The notes under the pieces: model-generated
Told to the model about the DNA's origin: nothing
The model's database searches: none
Seen by the model: the letters and a program-made list of their open reading frames with translations, nothing else
Assembly (NCBI GenBank): GCA_002317355.1
Contig: DCJC01000014.1
Location: 1 to 43,068, forward strand
DNA from: Prevotellaceae bacterium UBA1710
GTDB lineage: Bacteria > Bacteroidota > Bacteroidia > Bacteroidales > Bacteroidaceae
Direction of reading: 5' to 3'
Length of the DNA stretch: 43,068 bases
Program-made: the position numbers and the translations under genes
Part shown: one piece after another, positions 1-7,703 of the stretch
Numbering within the stretch: the first letter of the stretch is position 1
Layout of the letters: every line of letters begins with the position of its first letter

Positions 1-379
1 TTATATATAGAAAAAATTGCAGCCATCCCTTCTTTTTTGTTTGTCAACATTGTCAACATTGTCAACATTGCCATGATACAGTCTCTGTTGCAATGTCGAG
101 ATTACAAAAGTTTTTATTGTCCGGTAAACCATCATAACTAGCAATATTTTAAAGTTTTACATATGGTTAGCCCCAAATTTCTTGTGCTTTAAGGATATTC
201 TAGCGAAGAAATAGTGTTGACTTGCCTGGAAGGCAATATCTCTCGGATGGCAAATTGTGCATATGCAAGGGAGGGCGTTTTTCTTTTTACCGGACAGCAA
301 TAATAATTAATAATTTGTGCGGGCAAAAACAATCTATAACACCAATCGAAAAAAGAAGAATTGTGTAGCTTCTATGAAC
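1..379. other. gene-free left edge, 3' of the decarboxylase operon
   Basis: No convincing coding frame. The stretch holds a 9-bp tandem repeat (41-70) and a 10-bp inverted repeat, GTCCGGTAAA at 119-128 and TTTACCGGAC at 286-295, enclosing about 157 bp of AT-rich DNA. Beyond these I see nothing I can name; the next gene to the left lies outside the window. Confidence 0.5.
41..70. repeat. 9-bp tandem repeat, 3.3 copies
   Basis: The unit TTGTCAACA occurs three times without interruption, followed by a partial TTG. It contains the inverted half-site TTG..CAA. It could be a slippage tract or a clustered binding site; nothing else in the sequence decides. Confidence 0.8.
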
Positions 380-442
380 AAAAAAACTCCCAACCTACCA
401 CAGGGAAATCCGATGATATCGGAGTCTGTGTTAGGTTGGGAG
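380..442 (-). terminator. intrinsic terminator of the decarboxylase operon
   Basis: A 17-nt stem (387-403 with 426-442, one G-T wobble) encloses a second small hairpin (TCCGAT/ATCGGA). On the minus strand it is followed by a run of six T. It begins about 20 bp after the oadB stop, so it ends the minus-strand operon. Confidence 0.9.
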
Positions 443-463
443 TGGTATGATAAGGTTGTTTCT

Positions 464-1618
464 TTATGACAAGAATCCCAAGAGTGTACCTGCTGCAACG
501 GCAGAACCGATGACACCAGCTACGTTAGGACCCATGGCATGCATGAGGAGGAAGTTCTTGCGATCGTACTCAAGACCGAGATTGTTTGAGATACGTGCTG
601 CCATAGGAACGGCACTTACACCTGCGTTGCCGATGAGTGGGTTGATCTTGCTATCCTTTGGCAAGAACAGGTTCATCAACTTAACGAAGCAGACACCACT
701 TGCAGTTGCGATGACGAATGCACATGCACCAACCACGAAGATAAAGACGGTGTTGAGTGTGAGGAACTCTGATGCCTGTGTTGAGCATCCTACAGTAAGG
801 CCAAGAAGGATTACAACAGCATTGTTGAGCGCATTGGTTGCAGTATCAACAAGACGGTTTGTCTTACCGCACTCCTTCAAGAGATTTCCGAAGAAGAGCA
901 TACCGAGAAGTGGTAAGCCTGAAGGTACGATGAATGTCGTTACGATAAGACCAAGGATAGGGAAGAGAATTTTCTCTGTCTGTGATACGGAGCGTACTGG
1001 CTTCATACGGATGAGGCGCTCCTTCTTAGTGGTGAGAATACGCATGATGAGTGGCTGGATGACTGGTACGAGTGCCATGTATGAATAAGCACATACAGCA
1101 ATAGCTCCCATCAGGTTAGGGCTAACCTTTGATGATAGGAAGATGGCTGTTGGACCGTCAGCTCCACCGATGATGGCGATACCTGCTGCCTGATTAGGCT
1201 CAAAGCCCATAGCGAGGGCTGCCATGTATGCTCCGAAGATACCAAACTGGGCTGCTGCTCCGATGAGGATAAGCTTTGGATTGGCAATAAGGGCTGAGAA
1301 GTCGGTCATTGCACCGATGCCGAGAAATACGAGTGGTGGATACCAACCTTGACGTACACCCTGGTAGAAGATATTGAGCACAGAGTTGTCCTCGTAAAGT
1401 CCGATTTCAAGACCTGCAGCACGGAATGGTATGTTACCAAGCACGATACCGAGACCAATAGGAACAAGCAGCAGCGGCTCGAAGTCCTTCTTGATGGCAA
1501 GCCAAAGGAAGGCACATCCCACGAGAATCATGATGATGTTGCCTATCGTTGCATTGGCAAAGCCAGTATATGTAAGGAACTCGTTGAAGTTCGTTACTAA
1601 GAATTCAGTAAAACTCAT
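464..1618 (-). CDS. oadB: Na+-pumping decarboxylase beta subunit (OadB/MmdB family)
   Basis: Integral membrane subunit that removes CO2 from carboxybiotin and couples this to Na+ export. In Bacteroidales the enzyme is usually methylmalonyl-CoA decarboxylase, the last step to propionate. The 384-residue length fits the family and the protein is almost entirely hydrophobic helices. Two family hallmarks are visible: GGADGPTAIF (151-160, with Asp154, matching the Na+/proton-site loop) and NPLIGNAGVSAVPMAAR (326-342). It is the last gene of a minus-strand operon after the gamma and biotin-carrier subunits, separated from the carrier by 148 bp of A-family repeat. A strong terminator follows. Family assignment is firm. 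The substrate (methylmalonyl-CoA rather than oxaloacetate or glutaconyl-CoA) is inferred from the adjacent mutA and mutB. Confidence 0.93.
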   Translation of the reverse strand: MSFTEFLVTNFNEFLTYTGFANATIGNIIMILVGCAFLWLAIKKDFEPLLLVPIGLGIVLGNIPFRAAGLEIGLYEDNSVLNIFYQGVRQGWYPPLVFLGIGAMTDFSALIANPKLILIGAAAQFGIFGAYMAALAMGFEPNQAAGIAIIGGADGPTAIFLSSKVSPNLMGAIAVCAYSYMALVPVIQPLIMRILTTKKERLIRMKPVRSVSQTEKILFPILGLIVTTFIVPSGLPLLGMLFFGNLLKECGKTNRLVDTATNALNNAVVILLGLTVGCSTQASEFLTLNTVFIFVVGACAFVIATASGVCFVKLMNLFLPKDSKINPLIGNAGVSAVPMAARISNNLGLEYDRKNFLLMHAMGPNVAGVIGSAVAAGTLLGFLS

Positions 1619-1620
1619 AT

Positions 1621-1686
1621 TAATTTACTATTTAGCTATTTACTATTTACTATTTATTTACTATTTAGTAAAATTTACTATTTAGC
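1621..1686 (+). repeat. A-family repeat (TTTACTATTTA array), copy A1
   Basis: About 65 bp made of variants of TTTACTATTTA, lying between the biotin-carrier gene and oadB. The right part is nearly identical to the left arm that flanks the four-helix-bundle gene at 7253-7316, including the closing ATTTACTATTT(A)GC. There is no reading frame in this copy. Confidence 0.85.
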
Positions 1687-1741
1687 ACCCACCATGAGAA
1701 AAGGAAACTTAAATTTTTTACTTTTCATTTTTCACTTAGAT

Positions 1742-1763
1742 GGGGGGAGAGGCCTCCCTTCTC
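1742..1763. repeat. C-family GC-rich repeat, copy C0
   Basis: GGGGGGAGAGGCCT (1742-1755) is repeated exactly at 3510-3523. Both copies sit directly 3' of a minus-strand stop codon, typical placement for REP-like elements. Confidence 0.6.
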
Positions 1764-1766
1764 TAT

Positions 1767-2216
1767 TTATCCGATAGTAACAAGTGGAGCACCTTCCATG
1801 ACGGTGTCGCCTTTGCTTACGAGAACAGATGTGATGGTACCAGAAACTTCAGCTTCGATATTGTTCTGCATCTTCATAGCTTCAAGTACGATGACGGTAT
1901 CACCGATAGCAACAGCATCACCAACCTTTACAGGGATGTCGGTGATTGTGCCTGGGAGTGGTGAAAGAACCTTTGCACCTGAGCCTGCCTGAACTGGTGC
2001 AGGAGCTGGTTCTGGTGCAGGAGCTGTACCTGTTACAGGTGCTGCTACTGGTTTCTCTACCTTTACCTTCTTTACCTGCTTGCCTACAGAAATAGGCTGC
2101 TTGAGTTCTACATCGAAGTCTATTCCGTTTACGTTGACCTTAGCGAGTGTTCCCTCTACTTCGTTGATTTCTACATCGTAGTCAACACCTTGTATTTTAT
2201 ATTGATATTTTGCCAT
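1767..2216 (-). CDS. biotin carboxyl carrier subunit of the Na+-pump decarboxylase
   Basis: 149-residue biotin/lipoyl-attachment protein that carries CO2 as carboxybiotin between the carboxyltransferase and the membrane beta subunit. Residues 1-55 form an N-terminal beta-rich region, 56-76 an Ala/Pro-rich flexible linker, and 80-149 the biotinyl domain with the motif EAMKM (112-116; Lys115 is the biotinylation site). It sits between the gamma-subunit gene (72 bp upstream) and oadB, each spacer carrying A-family repeats. The same layout is common in Bacteroidales propionate-forming operons. The family call is secure; the cognate carboxyltransferase must be encoded elsewhere. Confidence 0.93.
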   Translation of the reverse strand: MAKYQYKIQGVDYDVEINEVEGTLAKVNVNGIDFDVELKQPISVGKQVKKVKVEKPVAAPVTGTAPAPEPAPAPVQAGSGAKVLSPLPGTITDIPVKVGDAVAIGDTVIVLEAMKMQNNIEAEVSGTITSVLVSKGDTVMEGAPLVTIG

Positions 2217-2218
2217 GA

Positions 2219-2254
2219 TTATTTACTATTTAGCTATTTACTAATTACTATTTA
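2219..2254 (+). repeat. A-family repeat, copy A2
   Basis: Short copy of the TTTACTATTTAGC word array in the gamma-subunit/biotin-carrier spacer. It runs directly into a D-family (TCGAA) array. Confidence 0.75.
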
Positions 2255-2284
2255 TCGAGTCCTCGAAACTTCGAGATTTCGATT
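2254..2284. repeat. D-family repeat (TTCGA words), copy D1
   Basis: Five CGA-containing palindromic words in 31 bp (TCGAG, TCGAAA, TTCGAG, TTCGAT) fill the 3' flank of the gamma-subunit gene. Related arrays are at 3384-3464 and 32432-32461. Confidence 0.65.
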
Positions 2285-2288
2285 TTTC

Positions 2289-3287
2289 TTATTTCTTCCT
2301 CTGTGGAATTGGTGTTCCAGCTCCGAGAGCAGACCATGTGGTGTTACGAGGCTTGATAGTGATAACACCGCTCTCGACATCGTGAACGTCATCAGCATAT
2401 TGCTTGAGAGCCATAGCGATGACAGCGATGTAAGTCTCTTTGGAGATACCCTTTGATTTGAAACCATCCTGAAGAATGATGTTGGTCTTCTGTCCAACCT
2501 CGATAAGAGCTTCGCCAGTCTTGACAACTGGCTTGACAACTGGTTTGAGAACAGGCTTGAGAGGTGTAGATGTAGCCACCTTCTTAAGATTATTCTTGTC
2601 ACGAAGTGCCCAACCGAGAATTGAGAAGAAGATGTAAAGGAGAGCCAGACAAGAGAACACAATACCCATGGAGAGTACGGTGATACCGAAGCCGTGAGGG
2701 TCATCGCGCTTGAGCATATCAACCTTTGACTCTGCCACTTCTGTATAGTTGTCGATGCCTGGTGTTACTGTGTCGGGAGTCTTGACGATCCATTTCTCTG
2801 AACCGTCTTTTACACGAGCATAGGAACAATTTTCCTTGAGTACAGGTATTGAAACGGAATCTATAAGGTCTATGGCGTTGCCGTCATAGAGTGCAATCCA
2901 TTGCGTGGTGCTATCAGCCTTTACGTTAAGATGAAGGCGACCCTCAGCAGGATTGCTGTTGAGATAGAATACTACGTGCTGACGAGCAGACAAAGCAGTA
3001 CGAGGCTCACCATTTGGGATGATAGTCATACGTTTCATACGCTCTGGAGCACTCATCTTAGAATCGAGAACGGATTTGTCAGTGGTGATGTACATGCCTC
3101 TCACGTTGTACGAAGAGTAGGCAGTGTTTACAAGCTCCACCCATGGATCATGGTTTCCGAACTCATCCTGGATGCTGGCTGTGTTGCTGGTTACGACCTC
3201 ATTGATCTTGATGTTTTTAGCACCCTGTGCCATCAACGAAGCGCATCCCACAAGCAATAAGCCAATCATGGATGCAATTTTTTTCAT
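2289..3287 (-). CDS. OadG-family gamma subunit fused to a lamin-tail-like domain
   Basis: 332 residues, much longer than a classical OadG of about 80-90. Residues 1-22 are a signal sequence; LVGC at 12-15 resembles a lipobox, but a signal-peptidase-I site after MAQ is also possible. Residues 24-165 resemble the lamin-tail beta-sandwich (INEVVTSN, DPWVELVN, the GMYITTD segment). A single membrane helix covers about 201-228, followed by a Lys/Pro-rich linker (241-258) and a C-terminal cytosolic OadG-like tail with ALKQYADD. This predicts the lamin-tail domain in the periplasm and the tail on the decarboxylase side. First gene of the minus-strand operon. The OadG role is inferred from position and topology and from the known Bacteroidales OadG-type proteins of this size. 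Confidence 0.82.
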   Translation of the reverse strand: MKKIASMIGLLLVGCASLMAQGAKNIKINEVVTSNTASIQDEFGNHDPWVELVNTAYSSYNVRGMYITTDKSVLDSKMSAPERMKRMTIIPNGEPRTALSARQHVVFYLNSNPAEGRLHLNVKADSTTQWIALYDGNAIDLIDSVSIPVLKENCSYARVKDGSEKWIVKTPDTVTPGIDNYTEVAESKVDMLKRDDPHGFGITVLSMGIVFSCLALLYIFFSILGWALRDKNNLKKVATSTPLKPVLKPVVKPVVKTGEALIEVGQKTNIILQDGFKSKGISKETYIAVIAMALKQYADDVHDVESGVITIKPRNTTWSALGAGTPIPQRKK

Positions 3288-3383
3288 GATGTTTTAGTGT
3301 ATTGTTTAAGTAGATAAATTATATTGTGTATATTTTTTTATAAATTTAGGTGTGTGTCATTTGGATGATTATAAGGTGTTTTT

Positions 3384-3464
3384 TTCGAAATTTCGAGTTC
3401 CCGAGTTCTCGAATTGTCGAATTTTCGATATATCGATGGCTTGAATTCTCGAGGATTTCGAGGA
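3384..3464. repeat. D-family repeat, copy D2
   Basis: About 80 bp of TTCGAA/TCTCGA/TATCGA palindromic words upstream of the gamma-subunit gene. It shares the 13-mer TCTCGAATTGTCG with copy D3 at 32432-32461. Together with D1 it brackets the gamma-subunit gene. Confidence 0.75.
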
Positions 3465-3486
3465 TTGAATCCTCTGCCGCCTTCTG

Positions 3487-3523
3487 CCCCCCTCCCTATG
3501 TGGTAGGGCGGGGGGAGAGGCCT
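3487..3523 (-). repeat. C-family GC-rich hairpin, copy C1
   Basis: CCCCCC-T-CCCTA pairs with TAGGG-C-GGGGGG (3487-3515), and GGGGGGAGAGGCCT repeats C0. It begins 3 bp beyond the exporter stop codon. It lacks a T-run, so it may block exonucleases or pause transcription rather than act as an ordinary terminator. Confidence 0.7.
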
Positions 3524-3525
3524 TA

Positions 3526-5214
3526 TTAGCAGAAGAACAGCACCACTATCTGGGCTGCAAAGATGCGAAGGAACATACTCAATGGATAAACGGTAGAGTA
3601 TCCGATTGATGGAGCGTCCTTAGAGCATGATGCGTTGGCATAAGCCAATGCTGGTGGATCGGTGTATGTACCAGCCAGCATACCCATGATTGTGAAGTAG
3701 TTGAACTTATAGCGGAGTCGCGCAAGTGTACCTATTATCAGAATTGGGATAATGGTGATGAGGAAACCTGTAAGTACATACAGCATTCCGTCACCTTCCA
3801 AGACAGTGTGAGCGAAGTTTGCTCCTGCCTTGATACCTACACTCGATAGGAATAGCACAAGTCCTATCTCTCGGAGGATAAGGTTGGCAGATGAGGTGGT
3901 ATAGGTTATGAGCTTAACCTTGTAGCCATAACGGCCAATAAGGATTGCGATAATCAGAGGACCACCAGCAAGACCGAGCTTCAATGGTACTGGCATTCCT
4001 GGAAGTGCGAATGGAATGCTACCGAAGATGAGTCCGATGACTATGCCGATGAAGATTGTTGCGATATTTGGATGATCAAGATGCTTGATAGCGTTGCCCA
4101 TGAGGGTTGCTACTCGGTTTACTGACACCTCATCACCTACTACCATAATACGGTCGCCTACCTGAAGTGGGAGATCGGATGATGCGAACATCTCCATACC
4201 CTGACGGGTAACGCGTGTTACGTTTACGCCATATACGCTTGAGAAGTGAAGCTTGGCAGGTGTCTTACCGTTGATAGAAGACTTGGTGATAACAATACGC
4301 TTGCTCACCATCTGCTTTGTCTTCTCCTGTTCCTCAAACTCAGGAACGATAGTCTTAACACCCATGAAGGCGATGATAGCCTCTGCATCTGCCTCAGCAC
4401 AAACGATATAGACTTTATCGCCCATCTCTACAGTTGTGCTACTCTTTGGTATGATAAGCTCAGTTCCACGAAGGATTCGAGAGCAAACGAAGTCGCGCTT
4501 CAGGAAGTCGTGCATCTCAAGGATTGTGTGACCAGCAAGATACTCATTCTGGATGATGAGGTGCATGAGATAAGGCTTTGCAGCTGTGTTTGACTCATTA
4601 GCGTTGAGTTCTTCTTCCTCTTCCTCAAGCTTTACGCGGCAGATGTAGCGAATTGCAATCGTTGCACCGATGATACCTACAACGCCGAGAGGGTAGGCAC
4701 ATGCGTATCCATTAGCGATAGTTGGTGCAGATCCATCTGGGAAGATAGCATTGAGAGCTTCGTTGGCAGCACCAAGACCAGGAGTGTTTGTAACAGCTCC
4801 ATACATCGTACCTACCATCATAGGGAGGTTGATTGGATTTGATGTGTCGAAGAAAATGTAATAGCAGGCAAACATCACCAATACGTTGAGTAGAATGGTA
4901 GATGCTGCGAGCAGATTGAGCTTCACGCCTCCTTCACGGAAAGACTCGAAGAAACCAGGGCCAACCTGTAAGCCAATCATGAAGACAAACAGAATAAGGC
5001 CGAAATCCTGAACAAATGTGAGAATGTTGGTTGGAGCTGTAAACCCAATGTGACCTGCTACGATACCGGCGAAGAGCACGAATGTTACTCCCAAAGAGAT
5101 ACCAGCAATCTTCATCTTGCCGAGCAAAACGCCAACGGCAATGACGAGTGCATAGAGCAATGCGATGTGGGCTACGCTCTCAGAATTAGTGAAAAGATTT
5201 ATAATCCAGTCCAT
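3526..5214 (-). CDS. AspT/YidE-family transporter with two TrkA-C domains
   Basis: 562-residue member of the aspartate:alanine exchanger family. Residues 1-190 form an N-terminal membrane half, about 200-375 contain two regulator-of-K+-conductance (TrkA-C) domains, and about 385-562 form the second membrane half. The halves are internal duplicates carrying the family signatures GVLLGKMKIAG and TNTPGLGAANEAL in the first and TDPPALAYA in the second. The family exchanges or exports carboxylates or amino acids; the two cytosolic domains usually sense a ligand. It is divergent from mutA and next to the Na+-pump subunits, so a role in succinate, propionate or aspartate exchange is plausible, but the substrate is not readable from sequence. 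Confidence 0.88.
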   Translation of the reverse strand: MDWIINLFTNSESVAHIALLYALVIAVGVLLGKMKIAGISLGVTFVLFAGIVAGHIGFTAPTNILTFVQDFGLILFVFMIGLQVGPGFFESFREGGVKLNLLAASTILLNVLVMFACYYIFFDTSNPINLPMMVGTMYGAVTNTPGLGAANEALNAIFPDGSAPTIANGYACAYPLGVVGIIGATIAIRYICRVKLEEEEEELNANESNTAAKPYLMHLIIQNEYLAGHTILEMHDFLKRDFVCSRILRGTELIIPKSSTTVEMGDKVYIVCAEADAEAIIAFMGVKTIVPEFEEQEKTKQMVSKRIVITKSSINGKTPAKLHFSSVYGVNVTRVTRQGMEMFASSDLPLQVGDRIMVVGDEVSVNRVATLMGNAIKHLDHPNIATIFIGIVIGLIFGSIPFALPGMPVPLKLGLAGGPLIIAILIGRYGYKVKLITYTTSSANLILREIGLVLFLSSVGIKAGANFAHTVLEGDGMLYVLTGFLITIIPILIIGTLARLRYKFNYFTIMGMLAGTYTDPPALAYANASCSKDAPSIGYSTVYPLSMFLRIFAAQIVVLFFC

Positions 5215-5244
5215 TGTTTTTTTTGAAATTTAACAATATAACTG

Positions 5245-5281
5245 CAAAGTTAATAAAAATACCTTGTTCCAATGCAAAAAA
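5245..5281 (-). promoter_or_regulatory. Bacteroidetes-type promoter of the AspT-family gene
   Basis: On the minus strand TAACTTTG (5245-5252) matches the -7 consensus TAnnTTTG. TTG (5270-5272) lies 17 bp upstream and a TTTTG somewhat further, as candidates for the -33 element. It directs transcription away from mutA. Confidence 0.6.
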
Positions 5282-5347
5282 CTCTGTTTTTTTTCATATT
5301 TCTGCAACTTTTTACTTCATTTCTTATCATAAAATAAAAAAAAATAC

Positions 5348-5355
5348 TAAATTTG
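5348..5355 (+). promoter_or_regulatory. -7 element of the mutA-mutB promoter
   Basis: TAAATTTG matches TAnnTTTG and lies 39 bp before the chosen mutA ATG. No good -33 TTTG is visible about 20 bp upstream, so the element may need an activator or be weak. Confidence 0.5.
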
Positions 5356-5394
5356 CACGTTGAATATTCGTACACAATATACTTAAACAAAATT

Positions 5395-7248
5395 ATGGCT
5401 AATAACAAAGAGAAACTCTTTACCGAGTTTTCTGCGCCTACTACCCAAGAGTGGCTTGACAAGATTACCGTTGACCTCAAGGGAGCAGACTTCCAGAAAC
5501 GCTTGGTATGGAAAACCAATGAAGGCTTCAGTGTGCAGCCTTTCTACCGCCGTGAGGACGTAGAGAAATTGCAGACACCTAATGCTATGCCTGGCGAGTT
5601 CCCATTCGTTCGTGGTAATAAGAAAGATGATAATGTATGGTATGTCCGTCAGGAGATTGATGCTTCTGATGCTAAGGCTGCCAATGCAAAGGCTCTTGAC
5701 GTACTGAACAAGGGTATCGACTCTCTGTCTTTCAATATTCCAGGTGATAAGGTAAGTGCTGATTTCGTAGAGCAGTTGCTTGACGGCATTTACTGTGATG
5801 TGGTAGAAGTTAACTTCTGCACATGTAAGCGTCACTCTGTTGAACTCGCTCAGATTCTTGTTGCATACTTCGAGAAGAGGGGATATGATAAGGAGAAGAT
5901 AGTTGGTTCTATTGACTGGGATCCAATTGAGAAGATCGTTGTCAAGGGACGTGACGTACAGCCAATCCTTCAGTTTGCTCCTGCTCTCATCGATGCTCTC
6001 AAGGATTATCCAAACTTCCGCTGTATTTCTGTAAACTCTGTAGCACTCAACAATTCTGGTGCATACATCGTTCAGGAACTTGGCTATGCTCTTGCATGGG
6101 GTAACGAGTACATGCAGCAGTTGGTAGAGGCTGGCGTTGACGCTACTCTCGCTGCAAAGAAGATTAAGTTCAATATGGGCGTATCTGAGAACTACTTCAT
6201 GGAGATTGCAAAGTTCCGTGCTGCTCGTATGCTCTGGGCTCAGATCATTAAGCAGTATGAGCCAAAGTGCGATTGCGCTTGTCAGATGTGCGTGAATGCT
6301 ATTACCACATCTTATAATATGACAATCTTTGACGCTCACGTTAACTTGCTGCGTTCTCAGACCGAGACAATGTCAGCAGCTATCGCAGGCGTTCATTCTA
6401 TAGTAGTAACTCCATTTGATGCTACATACGAGACTCCAACAGACTTCTCTGAGCGTATTGCTCGCAACCAGCAGCTTCTTCTTAAGGAGGAGTGCCACTT
6501 CGATAAGGTTGTAGATCCAGCTTCTGGTTCTTACTATATTGAAGAGCTCACAACTTCACTTGCTGCTGAGGGTTGGAAGATCTTCCTCAAGGTAGAGGAA
6601 GAGGGCGGCTTCCTTGCTGCTGCTCTTGCTGGTACTATCCAGGATGACATCAACGCTACAAATGATAAGCGTCATCTTCATGCAGCTCAGCGTAGAGAGT
6701 TCATCCTCGGTACTAACCAGTTCCCTAACTTCACAGAGAAATCAGAAGGTAAGCAGCCTCTTGCATGTAAGTGTTCTTGCAGTAGCAATGAGGAGAGCAC
6801 TATCAAGAGCATCAATGCTACTCGCCTTGCTGCAGACTTCGAGAATCTCCGTCTTGCAACAGAGAAGGCTCCTAAGCAGCCTGTTGCATTCATGGTGACA
6901 ATCGGTAGCCTCGTTTGGCGTCAGGCTCGTGCTCAGTTCTCTTGCAACTTCCTTGCTGCTGCTGGCTATAAGGTAATTGACAACCTTGGTTTCGCTACAG
7001 TAGAAGAGGGTGTTGCTGCTGCTAAGGAAGCAGGTGCAGATATCATCGTTCTCTGTTCTTCTGATGAGGAGTATGCAGAGTATGCAATTCCTGCATATCA
7101 GGCAACTGGCGATTCTGCTATCTTCGTTGTTGCAGGTGCACCAGCATGCTCTGAGGATCTTAAGGCTGCAGGCATAGAGAACTTCATTCATGTGAAGGTA
7201 AATCAGTTGGATACACTTAAGGCATTTAATGCAAAACTGGGAATCTGA
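5395..7248 (+). CDS. mutA: methylmalonyl-CoA mutase small (beta) subunit
   Basis: Non-catalytic partner of MutB in the adenosylcobalamin-dependent interconversion of succinyl-CoA and methylmalonyl-CoA. 617 residues from the ATG at 5395 (MANNKEKLF). An in-frame ATG at 5353 overlaps the promoter -7 element and was rejected. The TIM-barrel region is recognisable from MLWAQIIKQYEP to the Phe-Asp-Ala loop (VVTPFDATYETPTDFSERIA), and a degenerate cobalamin-type Rossmann domain fills about 510-617. The DxHxxG cobalamin motif of MutB is absent, as expected. Two cysteine clusters stand out: CDCACQMC (292-299) and CKCSC (458-462). The gene is followed by mutB after a 510-bp insertion holding a four-helix-bundle gene. 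Confidence 0.94.
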   Translation: MANNKEKLFTEFSAPTTQEWLDKITVDLKGADFQKRLVWKTNEGFSVQPFYRREDVEKLQTPNAMPGEFPFVRGNKKDDNVWYVRQEIDASDAKAANAKALDVLNKGIDSLSFNIPGDKVSADFVEQLLDGIYCDVVEVNFCTCKRHSVELAQILVAYFEKRGYDKEKIVGSIDWDPIEKIVVKGRDVQPILQFAPALIDALKDYPNFRCISVNSVALNNSGAYIVQELGYALAWGNEYMQQLVEAGVDATLAAKKIKFNMGVSENYFMEIAKFRAARMLWAQIIKQYEPKCDCACQMCVNAITTSYNMTIFDAHVNLLRSQTETMSAAIAGVHSIVVTPFDATYETPTDFSERIARNQQLLLKEECHFDKVVDPASGSYYIEELTTSLAAEGWKIFLKVEEEGGFLAAALAGTIQDDINATNDKRHLHAAQRREFILGTNQFPNFTEKSEGKQPLACKCSCSSNEESTIKSINATRLAADFENLRLATEKAPKQPVAFMVTIGSLVWRQARAQFSCNFLAAAGYKVIDNLGFATVEEGVAAAKEAGADIIVLCSSDEEYAEYAIPAYQATGDSAIFVVAGAPACSEDLKAAGIENFIHVKVNQLDTLKAFNAKLGI

Positions 7249-7252
7249 TAAA

Positions 7253-7317
7253 TATTTACTATTTACGGATTGACTATTTACTATTTATTTACTATTTGTG
7301 AAATTTACTATTTGCCA
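7253..7317 (+). repeat. A-family repeat, left arm of the four-helix-bundle cassette (A3)
   Basis: TTTACTATTTA array that ends exactly at the start codon of the 7317 gene. TTACTATTTATTTACTATT (7278-7296), ATTTACTATTT (7303-7313) and TTTGCCA (7311-7317) are exact reverse complements of 7710-7728, 7691-7701 and 7681-7687. Confidence 0.9.
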
Positions 7318-7703
7318 TGAATAAGAAAGAACTTTCTGAAAGACTGACAGTTTTTGCTGTTAGGATTATAAAAATGGTGGATAGTATGCCAAATACGATA
7401 TCCAGCCTTGCAATTGCTAAGCAGGTTGTTAGGTCTGGTACATCTCCTTCTGCAAATTATCGTGCAGCGTGTTTAGCGAAGTCGGATAAGGATTTCCTGA
7501 ATAAGTTGAAGATGGTGGAAGAAGAACTTGATGAAACGAATCATTGGATTGATATTATAATGAGGACTGGTATGCTTCCTGCAGGTAGAATGTCGGAACT
7601 CTATACAGAAAGTCAGGAACTTCTGAATATTATTTCCAAATCGATAGTTTCGTTGAAAACGAGGCTTAAGGCTGATGAGATGGCAAATAAAAATAGTAAA
7701 TGA
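7317..7703 (+). CDS. four-helix-bundle protein, 23S rRNA intervening-sequence family
   Basis: 128-residue, all-helical protein of the family first seen in ORFs inside 23S rRNA intervening sequences (also related to the Avd protein of diversity-generating retroelements). The core signature VVRSGTSPSANYRAA (38-52) and the DFLNKLKMVEEELDETNHWID helix (60-80) are diagnostic. The molecular function of the family is unknown; nucleic-acid binding is often suggested because of basic surfaces. The gene lies between mutA and mutB in the same direction, bracketed by inverted A-family repeats. The right arm begins inside the gene, so the last six residues (ANKNSK) and the stop are repeat-encoded. It is therefore likely an accessory cassette inserted into the mut operon rather than a mutase maturation factor. 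Confidence 0.9.
   Translation: MNKKELSERLTVFAVRIIKMVDSMPNTISSLAIAKQVVRSGTSPSANYRAACLAKSDKDFLNKLKMVEEELDETNHWIDIIMRTGMLPAGRMSELYTESQELLNIISKSIVSLKTRLKADEMANKNSK

Noticed and set aside
447..1088. Long plus-strand open frame opposite oadB
   Set aside because: It is the antisense shadow of the well-supported oadB gene and shows no family signature.
5353..5394. Upstream start of mutA
   Set aside because: The ATG overlaps the promoter -7 element and the added residues do not resemble MutA.
5215..5394. Cobalamin riboswitch before mutA
   Set aside because: The gap is about 180 bp and AT-rich; no B12-box-like or conserved stem was seen.
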